From Candidatus Peregrinibacteria bacterium (GTDB lineage: Bacteria; Patescibacteriota; Gracilibacteria; UBA1369; UBA12463): a stretch of DNA of 9,577 nt. The notes beneath the pieces were generated by a model. That model did no database searches. It saw only the letters and a program-made list of their open reading frames with translations, and was not told the DNA's origin. Location of the stretch: assembly GCA_023245695.1 (NCBI GenBank), contig JAHFJT010000030.1, forward strand, positions 1 to 9,577, read 5' to 3'. Numbering within the stretch: the first letter of the stretch is position 1; every line of letters starts with the position of its first letter. The position numbers and the translations under genes are program-made. Positions 1 to 5,855 of the stretch are shown piece after piece.

Positions 1-369
1 GGAATTCTCCAGGTCTACGTGAGTCTTATTTATCCATGGGCCGCGGGGATCGTGGGAGTGATCTCCGTTCTTATGATCGTCGTAAGTGGCGTGCAGATCA
101 CGATGGCCGATGGGGAACCATCAAAAGTCGACGAGGCCAAAACTCGAATCTTTCAGTCACTTGGCGGTATTGCGCTTCTTTTCCTCGCCTCAGCTCTCCT
201 CTACGTCATCAATCCGACCTTCTTTCAGAAACCAAATCAGAGCGCCGCACCAGCACCAGCATCCACCATTCAAAACTCAGATGTCGATAAAGGTACGATC
301 CAGCAAAATATGGATCAGCAGAAACTTCCATCAGATCCCGGCATCGCCCCTGACAATCAAAACGCCTAA
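1..369 (+). CDS. VirB2/TrbC-like two-helix pilin protein, 5' end missing (pilin 1)
   Basis: The reading frame is open to the left edge, so this is the C-terminal 122 residues of a longer protein. A GTG at 19 could start it, but the three paralogues that follow all have a signal peptide and an N-terminal segment, so the real start is probably outside the window. Visible parts are a first hydrophobic helix (about residues 9-30 of the visible part), a polar loop with ADGEPSKVDEAK, a second helix (about 45-67) ending in VINPTFF, and a soluble tail of about 50 residues rich in Pro, Ala, Gln and Asp. This two-helix layout matches the VirB2/TrbC-like 'T4SS pilin' proteins common in Patescibacteria (family knowledge). 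The likely role is a membrane-inserted subunit of a type IV secretion-like filament (inference). The TAA stop is 1 nt before the next start, so the two genes are co-transcribed. Confidence 0.75.
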   Translation, partial: GILQVYVSLIYPWAAGIVGVISVLMIVVSGVQITMADGEPSKVDEAKTRIFQSLGGIALLFLASALLYVINPTFFQKPNQSAAPAPASTIQNSDVDKGTIQQNMDQQKLPSDPGIAPDNQNA

Positions 370-370
370 C

Positions 371-769
371 ATGAAAAATCTCACTCGCCACATTATCATT
401 CTCCTCACCCTCATGACGCTCGCGCTGAGCCTGCAGACAGCTTTTGCGCAGCCAATTTTGCCGAAACCGAACTCACTCTCTGGACCAACTGAGGACCAGC
501 AGCAAGCGATTAAAGGACAAGGAAGTGTGAATGGCGGATACGGCGTCACGGTGCTTATTCCATTCATCACAAAATTATCGATTGGATTCGCGGGAAGCAT
601 GGGACTCATCTCATTTGTGTATGGAGGATTTCTCTATGTGGTCTCATTTGGCGACGAAGGTCAAACCGAAAAAGGTAAAAAAATCATGATCTGGGCCGCC
701 GTGGGACTTGGCGTTGCGATGCTCTCCTACGCACTCGTCTCGATTGTACTTAAAATCAAAATCGGCTAA
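371..769 (+). CDS. VirB2/TrbC-like secreted two-helix pilin protein (pilin 2)
   Basis: The protein has 132 residues. I chose the ATG at 371 because it follows the previous stop by 1 nt and is followed at once by a clear signal peptide (MKNLTRH, a leucine-rich core, then AFA before Gln27). The frame stays open upstream to about 86, but that part only shadows pilin 1. The mature part has a short Pro/Gln/Gly-rich stretch, a hydrophobic helix at about residues 58-92, a polar loop GDEGQTEKGKK (94-104) and a second helix (about 105-128) ending in KIKIG. It lacks the long C-terminal tail of pilins 1 and 4. The architecture fits VirB2/TrbC-type pilins processed by signal peptidase, not type IV prepilins, since no G|FTLxE site is present. 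No Shine-Dalgarno is visible upstream, so translational coupling to pilin 1 is likely. The exact function is inferred. Confidence 0.75.
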   Translation: MKNLTRHIIILLTLMTLALSLQTAFAQPILPKPNSLSGPTEDQQQAIKGQGSVNGGYGVTVLIPFITKLSIGFAGSMGLISFVYGGFLYVVSFGDEGQTEKGKKIMIWAAVGLGVAMLSYALVSIVLKIKIG

Positions 770-771
770 CT

Positions 772-1215
772 ATGAAAAAAATCTCAACCATTCTCGTCGG
801 CATCTTTCTCAGCATCATCATGTTGACGCCAACCGTGTCACTTGCAGATACCGTGAATCCGAACGATGCTGTAAAAAGTAGTATCGACAAGATCTTCAAG
901 ATTGAAGATATTCAGGTCGATGGCCAACCAGGCAATCAACCACTCAAGAAACTCTCTCAGCAGGTAGGGTCAAAACAAGAGGCCACATTTGCTGATGTAT
1001 TCGCGGGAATCATCAAAATTCTCTCCGGACTCGCGGTCGTCATGACCTTCGTAGGTGCAATCGTCGCAGGTGTGATTTTCCTCTTCTCAGAGGGCGAAGA
1101 AGCGCGAACCACCAAAGCTAAAACCATCCTCATCTACGTCGCAATTGGCGATCTCATCATCGCCGCCTCCTACGCCATCGTCCGCGGAATCACCTACATC
1201 AAGCCACTCCCATAA
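772..1215 (+). CDS. VirB2/TrbC-like secreted two-helix pilin protein (pilin 3)
   Basis: The protein has 147 residues and starts 2 nt after the stop of pilin 2. Residues 1-25 form a signal peptide (MKKIS, hydrophobic core, TVSLA before Asp26). A polar segment of about 50 residues follows, with several lysines and acidic residues, then a helix at about 80-105, the loop SEGEEARTTKAKT (106-118) and a second helix (about 119-141) ending in TYIKPLP. The order of helix, loop and helix and the loop motif match the neighbouring pilins, so this is a diverged tandem paralogue. A mature N-terminal segment of about 50 residues is long for VirB2 proper and may be a small periplasmic or surface portion (inference). 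No Shine-Dalgarno is visible. The junction shares the string TAACTATGAAAAA with the next gene junction. Confidence 0.75.
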   Translation: MKKISTILVGIFLSIIMLTPTVSLADTVNPNDAVKSSIDKIFKIEDIQVDGQPGNQPLKKLSQQVGSKQEATFADVFAGIIKILSGLAVVMTFVGAIVAGVIFLFSEGEEARTTKAKTILIYVAIGDLIIAASYAIVRGITYIKPLP

Positions 1216-1217
1216 CT

Positions 1218-1940
1218 ATGAAAAAGCTGAATATCATTCTCGCCACACTCATTCTCAGCGTCACTCTGTGCACGACCGTGAGCGCTGCCGTAGGTATTCC
1301 AGACTACCTCGTTCCATCGAATGTGGGAATGAAAGGCATCAATAAAGCGGTTGAAGATAAAGTAAAAAGCGTCTCTTCAGCTGATCAGCAAGATGCCGCC
1401 GTAGCTGGAGTAAATATTATTTTGCAGTACATTGCGAATCTGTTGTTGTTTGTCGCTGCACCACTCGCCGTACTTTTCATTGCTCGCTCCGGCGCCGACT
1501 ACGCCTTCGCACTAGGAGAGGAATCTAAAATGGAGGCTGCCAAGCGTGAACTCATGTGGTCACTTCTAGGCCTCGTACTTGTGATGTTCTCCTATGTTCT
1601 CGTTCGTCTTATCATTCAGCCATTCCCACTTCTTCAAGCGGATAATAATGCAGCACTCGGAGCGGGAAATGCCACACAGCAAACAGGCTCTCAAACTTCA
1701 ACCGGTACCTCAGGAAGTTCATTTGACTTTGAAAATGCGCTCAAGCAAGTCGAGGAAAACGCAAAAAATAATCCAAATGCTGCAGCCACAATGTATGACC
1801 CAAGCAATAAACTTGGTGGAGTAAATGCATCCGTCGTCGACAATGGAAATGGAACTAAAACGTACACGCTCGATGGAAAAAACGTCACGCGTGACGAGTT
1901 TAAAGCAGGCTTGAATACGTATGCCGCTAAGAAAAAGTAA
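1218..1940 (+). CDS. VirB2/TrbC-like pilin protein with long C-terminal extension (pilin 4)
   Basis: The protein has 240 residues and starts 2 nt after pilin 3. Residues 1-23 are a signal peptide (MKKLN, hydrophobic core, VSA). A polar segment rich in Lys, Asp and Ser follows (25-62), then a helix (about 64-90), the loop LGEESKMEAAKR (99-110) and a second helix (about 111-133). Unlike pilins 2 and 3 it carries about 105 further residues: a linker rich in Thr, Gln, Ser and Gly (about 145-168), an Asn/Ala-rich stretch, and a small C-terminal segment (about 195-240) reading NGNGTKTYTLDG then NVTRDEF, which looks like a short beta hairpin plus helix. The tail ends in KKK. It may be the outward-facing or anchoring member of the set (inference). 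It is the last gene of the operon and converges on metG with 18 nt between the stops. Confidence 0.75.
   Translation: MKKLNIILATLILSVTLCTTVSAAVGIPDYLVPSNVGMKGINKAVEDKVKSVSSADQQDAAVAGVNIILQYIANLLLFVAAPLAVLFIARSGADYAFALGEESKMEAAKRELMWSLLGLVLVMFSYVLVRLIIQPFPLLQADNNAALGAGNATQQTGSQTSTGTSGSSFDFENALKQVEENAKNNPNAAATMYDPSNKLGGVNASVVDNGNGTKTYTLDGKNVTRDEFKAGLNTYAAKKK
1883..1896. repeat. 14-bp perfect palindrome inside the pilin 4 coding end
   Basis: The string CGTCACGCGTGACG is its own reverse complement and lies about 45 nt before the pilin 4 stop. It encodes part of the NVTRDE segment. As RNA it could form a 5-bp stem with a CGCG loop, but no U tract follows, so it is not a standard terminator. About 0.6 perfect 14-mers of this kind are expected by chance in a window this size, so its significance is doubtful. 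Confidence 0.3.
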
Positions 1941-1958
1941 GCCACATGATTCGCATCA

Positions 1959-3518
1959 TTACACGACTTCCTCAATCCTCGGAAAGAGAACGTCGCCTTT
2001 TGTGAGCTGTACGCCTTCTAGAAGCTGTCCCCAGGTTAACGCAACATCAAGGCCTTTTTCTTGTTGAACCGTACCGGCGCTACCATACTGCGCGAGAATT
2101 TTTTCTGCGGTATTTGGAATGATCGGAAGAAGGAGAACGGCAATGATTCGTACGGTTTCAAGAAGCTCATACATAACTTCAGAAAGCTTATCCATGTCAG
2201 TTTTTGCCAGAGCCCAAGGTTTCATTTTTTCCACATGTTCGTTGCCGGCGTTCATAAGTTTTACAATCGTCTCCGTCGCAAGCTTGAGATCAAAATCAGC
2301 AATAGCTGCGTGATACTTCGCAACAAAATCATCGATAACGGCTGGAGGTGTGGAAGATTTTTTCGCCACCTTTCCACCAAAATATTTCTCATTCATCGAG
2401 AACACTCGATAGACAAGATTGCCCAGGCTATTCGCCAGATCGGAGCCATAGACGCCAAGAAATCGCTCCTTGCTAAAGTCACCATCGTCGGTGGTAGGAA
2501 TTTCTTTAAGTAGATAATATCGCACCGGATCGATACCATATTTCTCGGTGTACTCAAAAGGGTCAACCACATTGCCTAGAGATTTACTCATCTTCTGACC
2601 TTCCGAGGTGATAAATCCATGTACGTAAATATTCTTCGGTGGCTGAAGTTCCGCAGAGAGCAACATGCCAATCCACACACCCGCATGGAATCGCAAAATA
2701 TCTTTTCCAATGAGATGCACCTGCGCCGGCCAGAATGTCTTAAACGTGTCATTCTCCTGCTCATATCCAATACCCGTAATGTAATTTGAGAGTGCATCGC
2801 ACCACACATACATAACCTGCGAGTCATCATTTGGAACCTCAACACCCCATGGAAGCATCGACTTTGGACGAGAGAAACTTACGTCTGGAAGCCCATTATC
2901 CTTATCGATGATATTGAGAATTTCGTTCTTGCGCGCCTCAGGAACAACCCTGAGTGTATCCGACGAGATGAGATCACGAATCTGCTTGGAGTATCTTGAG
3001 AGTTTGAAAAAGTAATTCTCTTCTTTGAGAAGTTCAGGTGGTTTTTTGTGAATTGGGCAAAGACCATCGACGAGATCTTTTTCCTGCACGTACGCCTCGC
3101 AGCCTACGCAGTAGAGACCCTCGTATGAACCCTTGTAAATATCGCCCTTGTCAGCCATTTTTTGCCAGATCTTCTGAGCTCCTCGTTTGTGATCCGGATT
3201 TGTAGTACGAACAAAAAAGTCGTTGGTGATAGAGAGTGCCTTGGTCAAATCCTGGAATCGTCCCGCATTTTTATCCACCATCTCCTGTGGCGTCATGCCG
3301 AGTTCAGCAGCAGTTCTGAAGATTTTGATGCCATGTTCGTCAGTGCCAGTTTCAAAAAACGTCTGCTCACCCTTGAGACGGTGGTAACGCGCGAGCACAT
3401 CAGCCTGCACGAGCTCCATCGCAAAACCAATGTGCGGAACCGAGTTCACGTACGCGATGCTGGTGGTGATGAAGAATGATTTTTGGGTGGTGGTCTGAGT
3501 GGTTGTAGTAGTTGACAT
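1959..3518 (-). CDS. metG: Methionyl-tRNA synthetase
   Basis: This class I aminoacyl-tRNA synthetase (519 residues, cytosol) joins methionine to tRNA-Met using ATP. The Rossmann catalytic domain starts with SFFITTSIAYVN and carries the HIGH-region signature as PHIGF (H29-F32). TGTDEHG lies at 57-63. A zinc-knuckle insert has C137, C140, C154 and H157. The WCDALSNYITG segment spans 239-249, GKDILRFH 271-278, and KMSKS is intact at 309-313. The rest, to about residue 515, is the helical anticodon-binding domain. The protein stops there, without the C-terminal EMAP/Trbp111-type domain some bacterial MetRS have. The first residues are a Thr/Gln-rich stretch (MSTTTTTQTTTQ) before the conserved core. 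That makes the exact start slightly uncertain, though a TATAAT box just upstream supports it. There is no Shine-Dalgarno. It stands alone between two unrelated surface-structure loci. Confidence 0.97.
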   Translation of the reverse strand: MSTTTTTQTTTQKSFFITTSIAYVNSVPHIGFAMELVQADVLARYHRLKGEQTFFETGTDEHGIKIFRTAAELGMTPQEMVDKNAGRFQDLTKALSITNDFFVRTTNPDHKRGAQKIWQKMADKGDIYKGSYEGLYCVGCEAYVQEKDLVDGLCPIHKKPPELLKEENYFFKLSRYSKQIRDLISSDTLRVVPEARKNEILNIIDKDNGLPDVSFSRPKSMLPWGVEVPNDDSQVMYVWCDALSNYITGIGYEQENDTFKTFWPAQVHLIGKDILRFHAGVWIGMLLSAELQPPKNIYVHGFITSEGQKMSKSLGNVVDPFEYTEKYGIDPVRYYLLKEIPTTDDGDFSKERFLGVYGSDLANSLGNLVYRVFSMNEKYFGGKVAKKSSTPPAVIDDFVAKYHAAIADFDLKLATETIVKLMNAGNEHVEKMKPWALAKTDMDKLSEVMYELLETVRIIAVLLLPIIPNTAEKILAQYGSAGTVQQEKGLDVALTWGQLLEGVQLTKGDVLFPRIEEVV

Positions 3519-3527
3519 GGTGGCTCG

Positions 3528-3533
3528 ATTATA
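3528..3533 (-). promoter_or_regulatory. Probable -10 box of metG, implying a near-leaderless mRNA
   Basis: On the minus strand a perfect TATAAT is followed by nine bases (cgagccacc) and then the metG ATG. With usual -10 spacing, transcription would begin about 3 nt before the start codon, giving a near-leaderless transcript. This agrees with the missing Shine-Dalgarno. No good -35 hexamer stands 16-18 bp further upstream, so the assignment rests on the -10 alone. Confidence 0.5.
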
Positions 3534-3570
3534 TGGAGATTTGCGCCAATCCTAGCAGAAAAATGGAGAT
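3533..3570. repeat. Two direct copies of ATGGAGAT 30 bp apart upstream of metG
   Basis: ATGGAGAT occurs at 3533-3540 and again at 3563-3570, exactly 30 bp apart (about three helical turns). The proximal copy abuts the metG -10 box. The spacing would suit a dimeric regulator binding one face of the DNA, but two 8-mers can also recur by chance. The functional reading is a guess. Confidence 0.25.
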
Positions 3571-3663
3571 GGGAAAAGGTGAGGGCTAGTTTTGGAGAAC
3601 ATCAGGCTACATATTCGAGGAAAATTTTGCCATTTTCTATAGCGGATTTTATTACAAATTTTC

Positions 3664-3692
3664 TTGCTTTTTTGGCTTCTGTTTGCTAGAAT
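3664..3692 (+). promoter_or_regulatory. Probable extended -10 promoter for the HNH gene
   Basis: The elements are TTGCTT (3664-3669) as -35, a 17-bp spacer, and TAGAAT (3687-3692) as -10, preceded by the extended -10 dinucleotide TG at 3684-3685. Spacing and both hexamers fit a sigma70-type promoter. Transcription would start near 3699, leaving a leader of about 97 nt before the ATG at 3796. It reads away from metG, so the 277-bp gap is a divergent promoter region. Confidence 0.6.
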
Positions 3693-3710
3693 ATAAGCAC
3701 ATTTAGGCAC

Positions 3711-3746
3711 TGCGGCACGCACGTTTTTCTTAAGAAAAGGCCCGCA
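3711..3746 (+). promoter_or_regulatory. Possible stem-loop in the HNH gene leader
   Basis: An outer pairing TGCGG (3711-3715) with CCGCA (3742-3746) encloses a 14-bp perfect palindrome TTTTCTTAAGAAAA (3725-3738), which can fold as a 5-bp stem with a TTAA loop. It lies 12 nt or more after the predicted transcription start and 50 nt before the ATG. The palindrome could instead be a DNA operator. Neither reading is proven, and no known riboswitch class was recognised. Confidence 0.3.
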
Positions 3747-3795
3747 AAAATATCCGCCCATCGTGGCACTTTATTTTTGTAACTCTTTTCTTTTT

Positions 3796-4653
3796 ATGGA
3801 AAATATTGAACCGTTCGAACGGTGGTCTGATGAGCAGGTGTTGTCTGCAGCGGTGCGCTACGGTGAGGAGGCTCGGAAATGGAAAAACAAGTTTCTAGGA
3901 CTCTTGCCGGAGGTGGATCGACGGAAGTTGTATGTACAGAAAGGATTTACCTCGGTCATGCACTTTGCGCAGGTGGTCGGTGGGGTGAGTGAGGCTCAAG
4001 TTCAAACCGCTCTTCGTCTGAATATGCAGTTTCGGGAAACGCCCATACTGCATACGCTATTTACGAGTGGAGAAATCGGTATGAATAAACTTGCTCGTGT
4101 CGCTTCCATTGCAAATCAGGACAACGAAGAATTTTTGGCAAACCAGGTACAGATGCTTTCTCAAGCATCTCTCGAGACGCTTGTCAGAGATACAAAAAGA
4201 TCAGATACAAAGATTTTGCGCACGCAAAATCAAGCATTATCAGCCATCGAAGAAACGGCACAAGTAGCGGTACCGCTGAATATGGAAGTGGCACAAGAAC
4301 TGCTGAAGCTACGAGACAAAGGCATCGACATTGATGCTGAGCTGAAACTTTTTCTTGAACAAAGAAAGGCTGAGATTGAGGTGCAAAAAGAGCAGATTGG
4401 CGAAAACTGCCAAGAAACTGATTCCAGATATGTGCCCAAAGAGGTGCGAGACGTTCTGAAGAAAGAGTATGGCACCAGGTGTTCCATGCCGGGGTGTACG
4501 CGACCATCTGAGGAGCTCCATCATACCCAAAGGTTCTCGCTCGCCAAAAAACACGACCCACGCTACATGGCTCTATTATGCAGAGAGCACCACCAAATTG
4601 CACATAGCAGAGATGTAAAAATCCAGGAGATCAAGAAAAGAAAAAGAACATGA
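3796..4653 (+). CDS. HNH endonuclease domain protein (DUF222-like architecture)
   Basis: The protein has 285 residues from the ATG at 3796. An in-frame GTG at 3763 would add 11 hydrophobic residues unlike this family, so ATG is preferred; neither has a Shine-Dalgarno. The N-terminal 150 residues are helical (WSDEQVLSAAV, a DRRKLY segment, TSGEIGMNKLARVASI), resembling the helical region found ahead of HNH modules in DUF222-type proteins. A charged helical or coiled-coil stretch covers about 163-203. The C-terminal HNH module has a CSMPGC zinc pair (C229, C234), ELHH (E240-H243) and LLCREHH (C262, H265, H266), so the metal and catalytic positions look complete. Such proteins cut DNA in mobile elements, defence or unknown roles, and several copies per genome are common in some lineages (family knowledge). 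It has its own promoter and ends convergently with the pilus operon, 41 nt apart. The biological role is unknown. Confidence 0.85.
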   Translation: MENIEPFERWSDEQVLSAAVRYGEEARKWKNKFLGLLPEVDRRKLYVQKGFTSVMHFAQVVGGVSEAQVQTALRLNMQFRETPILHTLFTSGEIGMNKLARVASIANQDNEEFLANQVQMLSQASLETLVRDTKRSDTKILRTQNQALSAIEETAQVAVPLNMEVAQELLKLRDKGIDIDAELKLFLEQRKAEIEVQKEQIGENCQETDSRYVPKEVRDVLKKEYGTRCSMPGCTRPSEELHHTQRFSLAKKHDPRYMALLCREHHQIAHSRDVKIQEIKKRKRT

Positions 4654-4694
4654 AATAGTCCAGCCAAAAAGACCTTAACTCTTTCACATCACGC

Positions 4695-5840
4695 CTAGTG
4701 ATCCTGCACATTCGGATCCGTCTTGTAGATCGAGAAGTTGAAGACGGGCAGGAAGACATTTCCCTGAAGCTCAAGATCGAGATCTTTTTTCGAACCGCCC
4801 ACGCCGAGCACTCCACCAGCACGACCCGTGGACTGGATTACCACCTTGTCACGGAGCACCGGTTTATCCTGATCAACCACCACGCGGTAATACACCTTCG
4901 CCAGAGCGCCCTGTGCACCTGGGATCGCATCGATGATATCTGGATTCACCATATTCGTGATAATAAGATATGCCTGTTCATGGTTCTCGAGGAAGTCCGC
5001 AATATTGTAGCACGAAGCCTCGAGCACTTCCGTGCCGCCAAACGTTGCATTCGGTGTGTACTCATAGTGGGAGCGGGCCTGATTCCAAGGACACGAAGTA
5101 TGCTTGTAGGAACCAAAATTCTGAACACTCGGCGTGCTCACATCGTGAATACAGCCTCCAGGAATAGCCGCATCAGTTACACCTAGATCCGTTCCAAAAC
5201 ACACTGGCTGGGATGGAGTCGCAAGCGCACTCGCTGCAGTAAAGTCACTGATCGACTCAGCATTGTGGGTCTTCGAGCTGATACCCACGATCTTCCATCG
5301 CAAGAGGTCGATATCCTGGAGCTGCGCCTTCGGAACATTATCGTCAAACGGTACAAAGTATTTCACAAGAAATTTCTTGACGGGCATCGCCTTGTTATCT
5401 TTATCGACTGTGAAGAGCGGAATCGCCACCGATCGCTGCTGCTCAAGGGTATTGTAGGCACTCTTAGCACTGAGCGCATTCACCTGTCCCGGCTCCACGT
5501 GAGGAATGTCGGTCGTCTGCGTGAGGAGCGTTGTTTCATATGAAAGACCATCTGGCGTCTCACTACTCGCAGAACTCAGCGGCTTCTCGGGCTGGTACCC
5601 TGGGAGCTTTTGCTTCAAGTTATAGAGACCATTTTCGAGGCCAGCCTCAGCCATATACAGCGCCTTGCCATCCTGCACAAAATCACTGCCAGTTCGGATA
5701 TCGCCCGCAATAAGTTGTGCGATACCCACCGCCACAAGCATAATGAGCGACGTGATCAAAAACGTGGTAATGAGCGCGCTGCCTCGACGAGTCGAAGTTT
5801 TGAGAGAGCGTGCCGTGAATGGTGAGGAGAAAAACATCAT
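4695..5840 (-). CDS. PilX-like minor pilin / pilus assembly protein
   Basis: The protein has 381 residues. After a 20-residue basic leader ending RRG it has SALITTFLITSLIMLVAVGIA as a hydrophobic helix, then AGDIRTGSDFVQDGKALYMAEAGLENGLYNL. This is the PilX_N pattern: a GSALI start, then an aromatic/AEAGLE segment at 64-70. It has no Glu at +5 after the putative cleavage glycine, as is usual for PilX/PulK-type members, so processing at G20 is likely but not certain. The rest is a long extracytoplasmic domain with four cysteines (214, 230, 250, 277) that could make two disulfides. It is larger than a typical PilX and may act at the pilus tip with the three pilins encoded just upstream (inference). 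Two ATG codons are adjacent; I used the first. It starts 15 nt after the previous stop and is the last operon gene. Confidence 0.8.
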   Translation of the reverse strand: MMFFSSPFTARSLKTSTRRGSALITTFLITSLIMLVAVGIAQLIAGDIRTGSDFVQDGKALYMAEAGLENGLYNLKQKLPGYQPEKPLSSASSETPDGLSYETTLLTQTTDIPHVEPGQVNALSAKSAYNTLEQQRSVAIPLFTVDKDNKAMPVKKFLVKYFVPFDDNVPKAQLQDIDLLRWKIVGISSKTHNAESISDFTAASALATPSQPVCFGTDLGVTDAAIPGGCIHDVSTPSVQNFGSYKHTSCPWNQARSHYEYTPNATFGGTEVLEASCYNIADFLENHEQAYLIITNMVNPDIIDAIPGAQGALAKVYYRVVVDQDKPVLRDKVVIQSTGRAGGVLGVGGSKKDLDLELQGNVFLPVFNFSIYKTDPNVQDH

Positions 5841-5855
5841 AAGAAAAAATACATA

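Noticed and set aside
86..370. Upstream extension of the pilin 2 frame
   Set aside because: It overlaps pilin 1 in another frame with a Ser/Arg-rich translation. The signal peptide begins at the ATG at 371.
1946..1959. ATGAT-TCGC-ATCAT hairpin between the convergent pilin 4 and metG stops
   Set aside because: It has only 5 AT-rich pairs and no U tract on either side. It is well placed for a bidirectional terminator but too weak to call.
3552..3761. A 69-residue minus-strand frame in the metG/HNH intergenic region
   Set aside because: It has low complexity, is rich in Lys and Cys, has no recognisable domain, and lies over the HNH promoter and leader. It looks like chance.
4651..4653. Possible UGA recoding to glycine (code 25), as in Gracilibacteria/Absconditabacteria
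   Set aside because: The only TGA at a gene end follows a complete HNH module and a basic tail. All other genes are full length without in-frame TGA, and glycine uses GGN codons throughout.
4668..4684. AAAGA/TCTTT hairpin between the convergent HNH and PilX-like genes
   Set aside because: It is a 5-bp AT-rich stem with a 7-base loop. On the minus strand a few Ts follow, but stability is too low to call a terminator.
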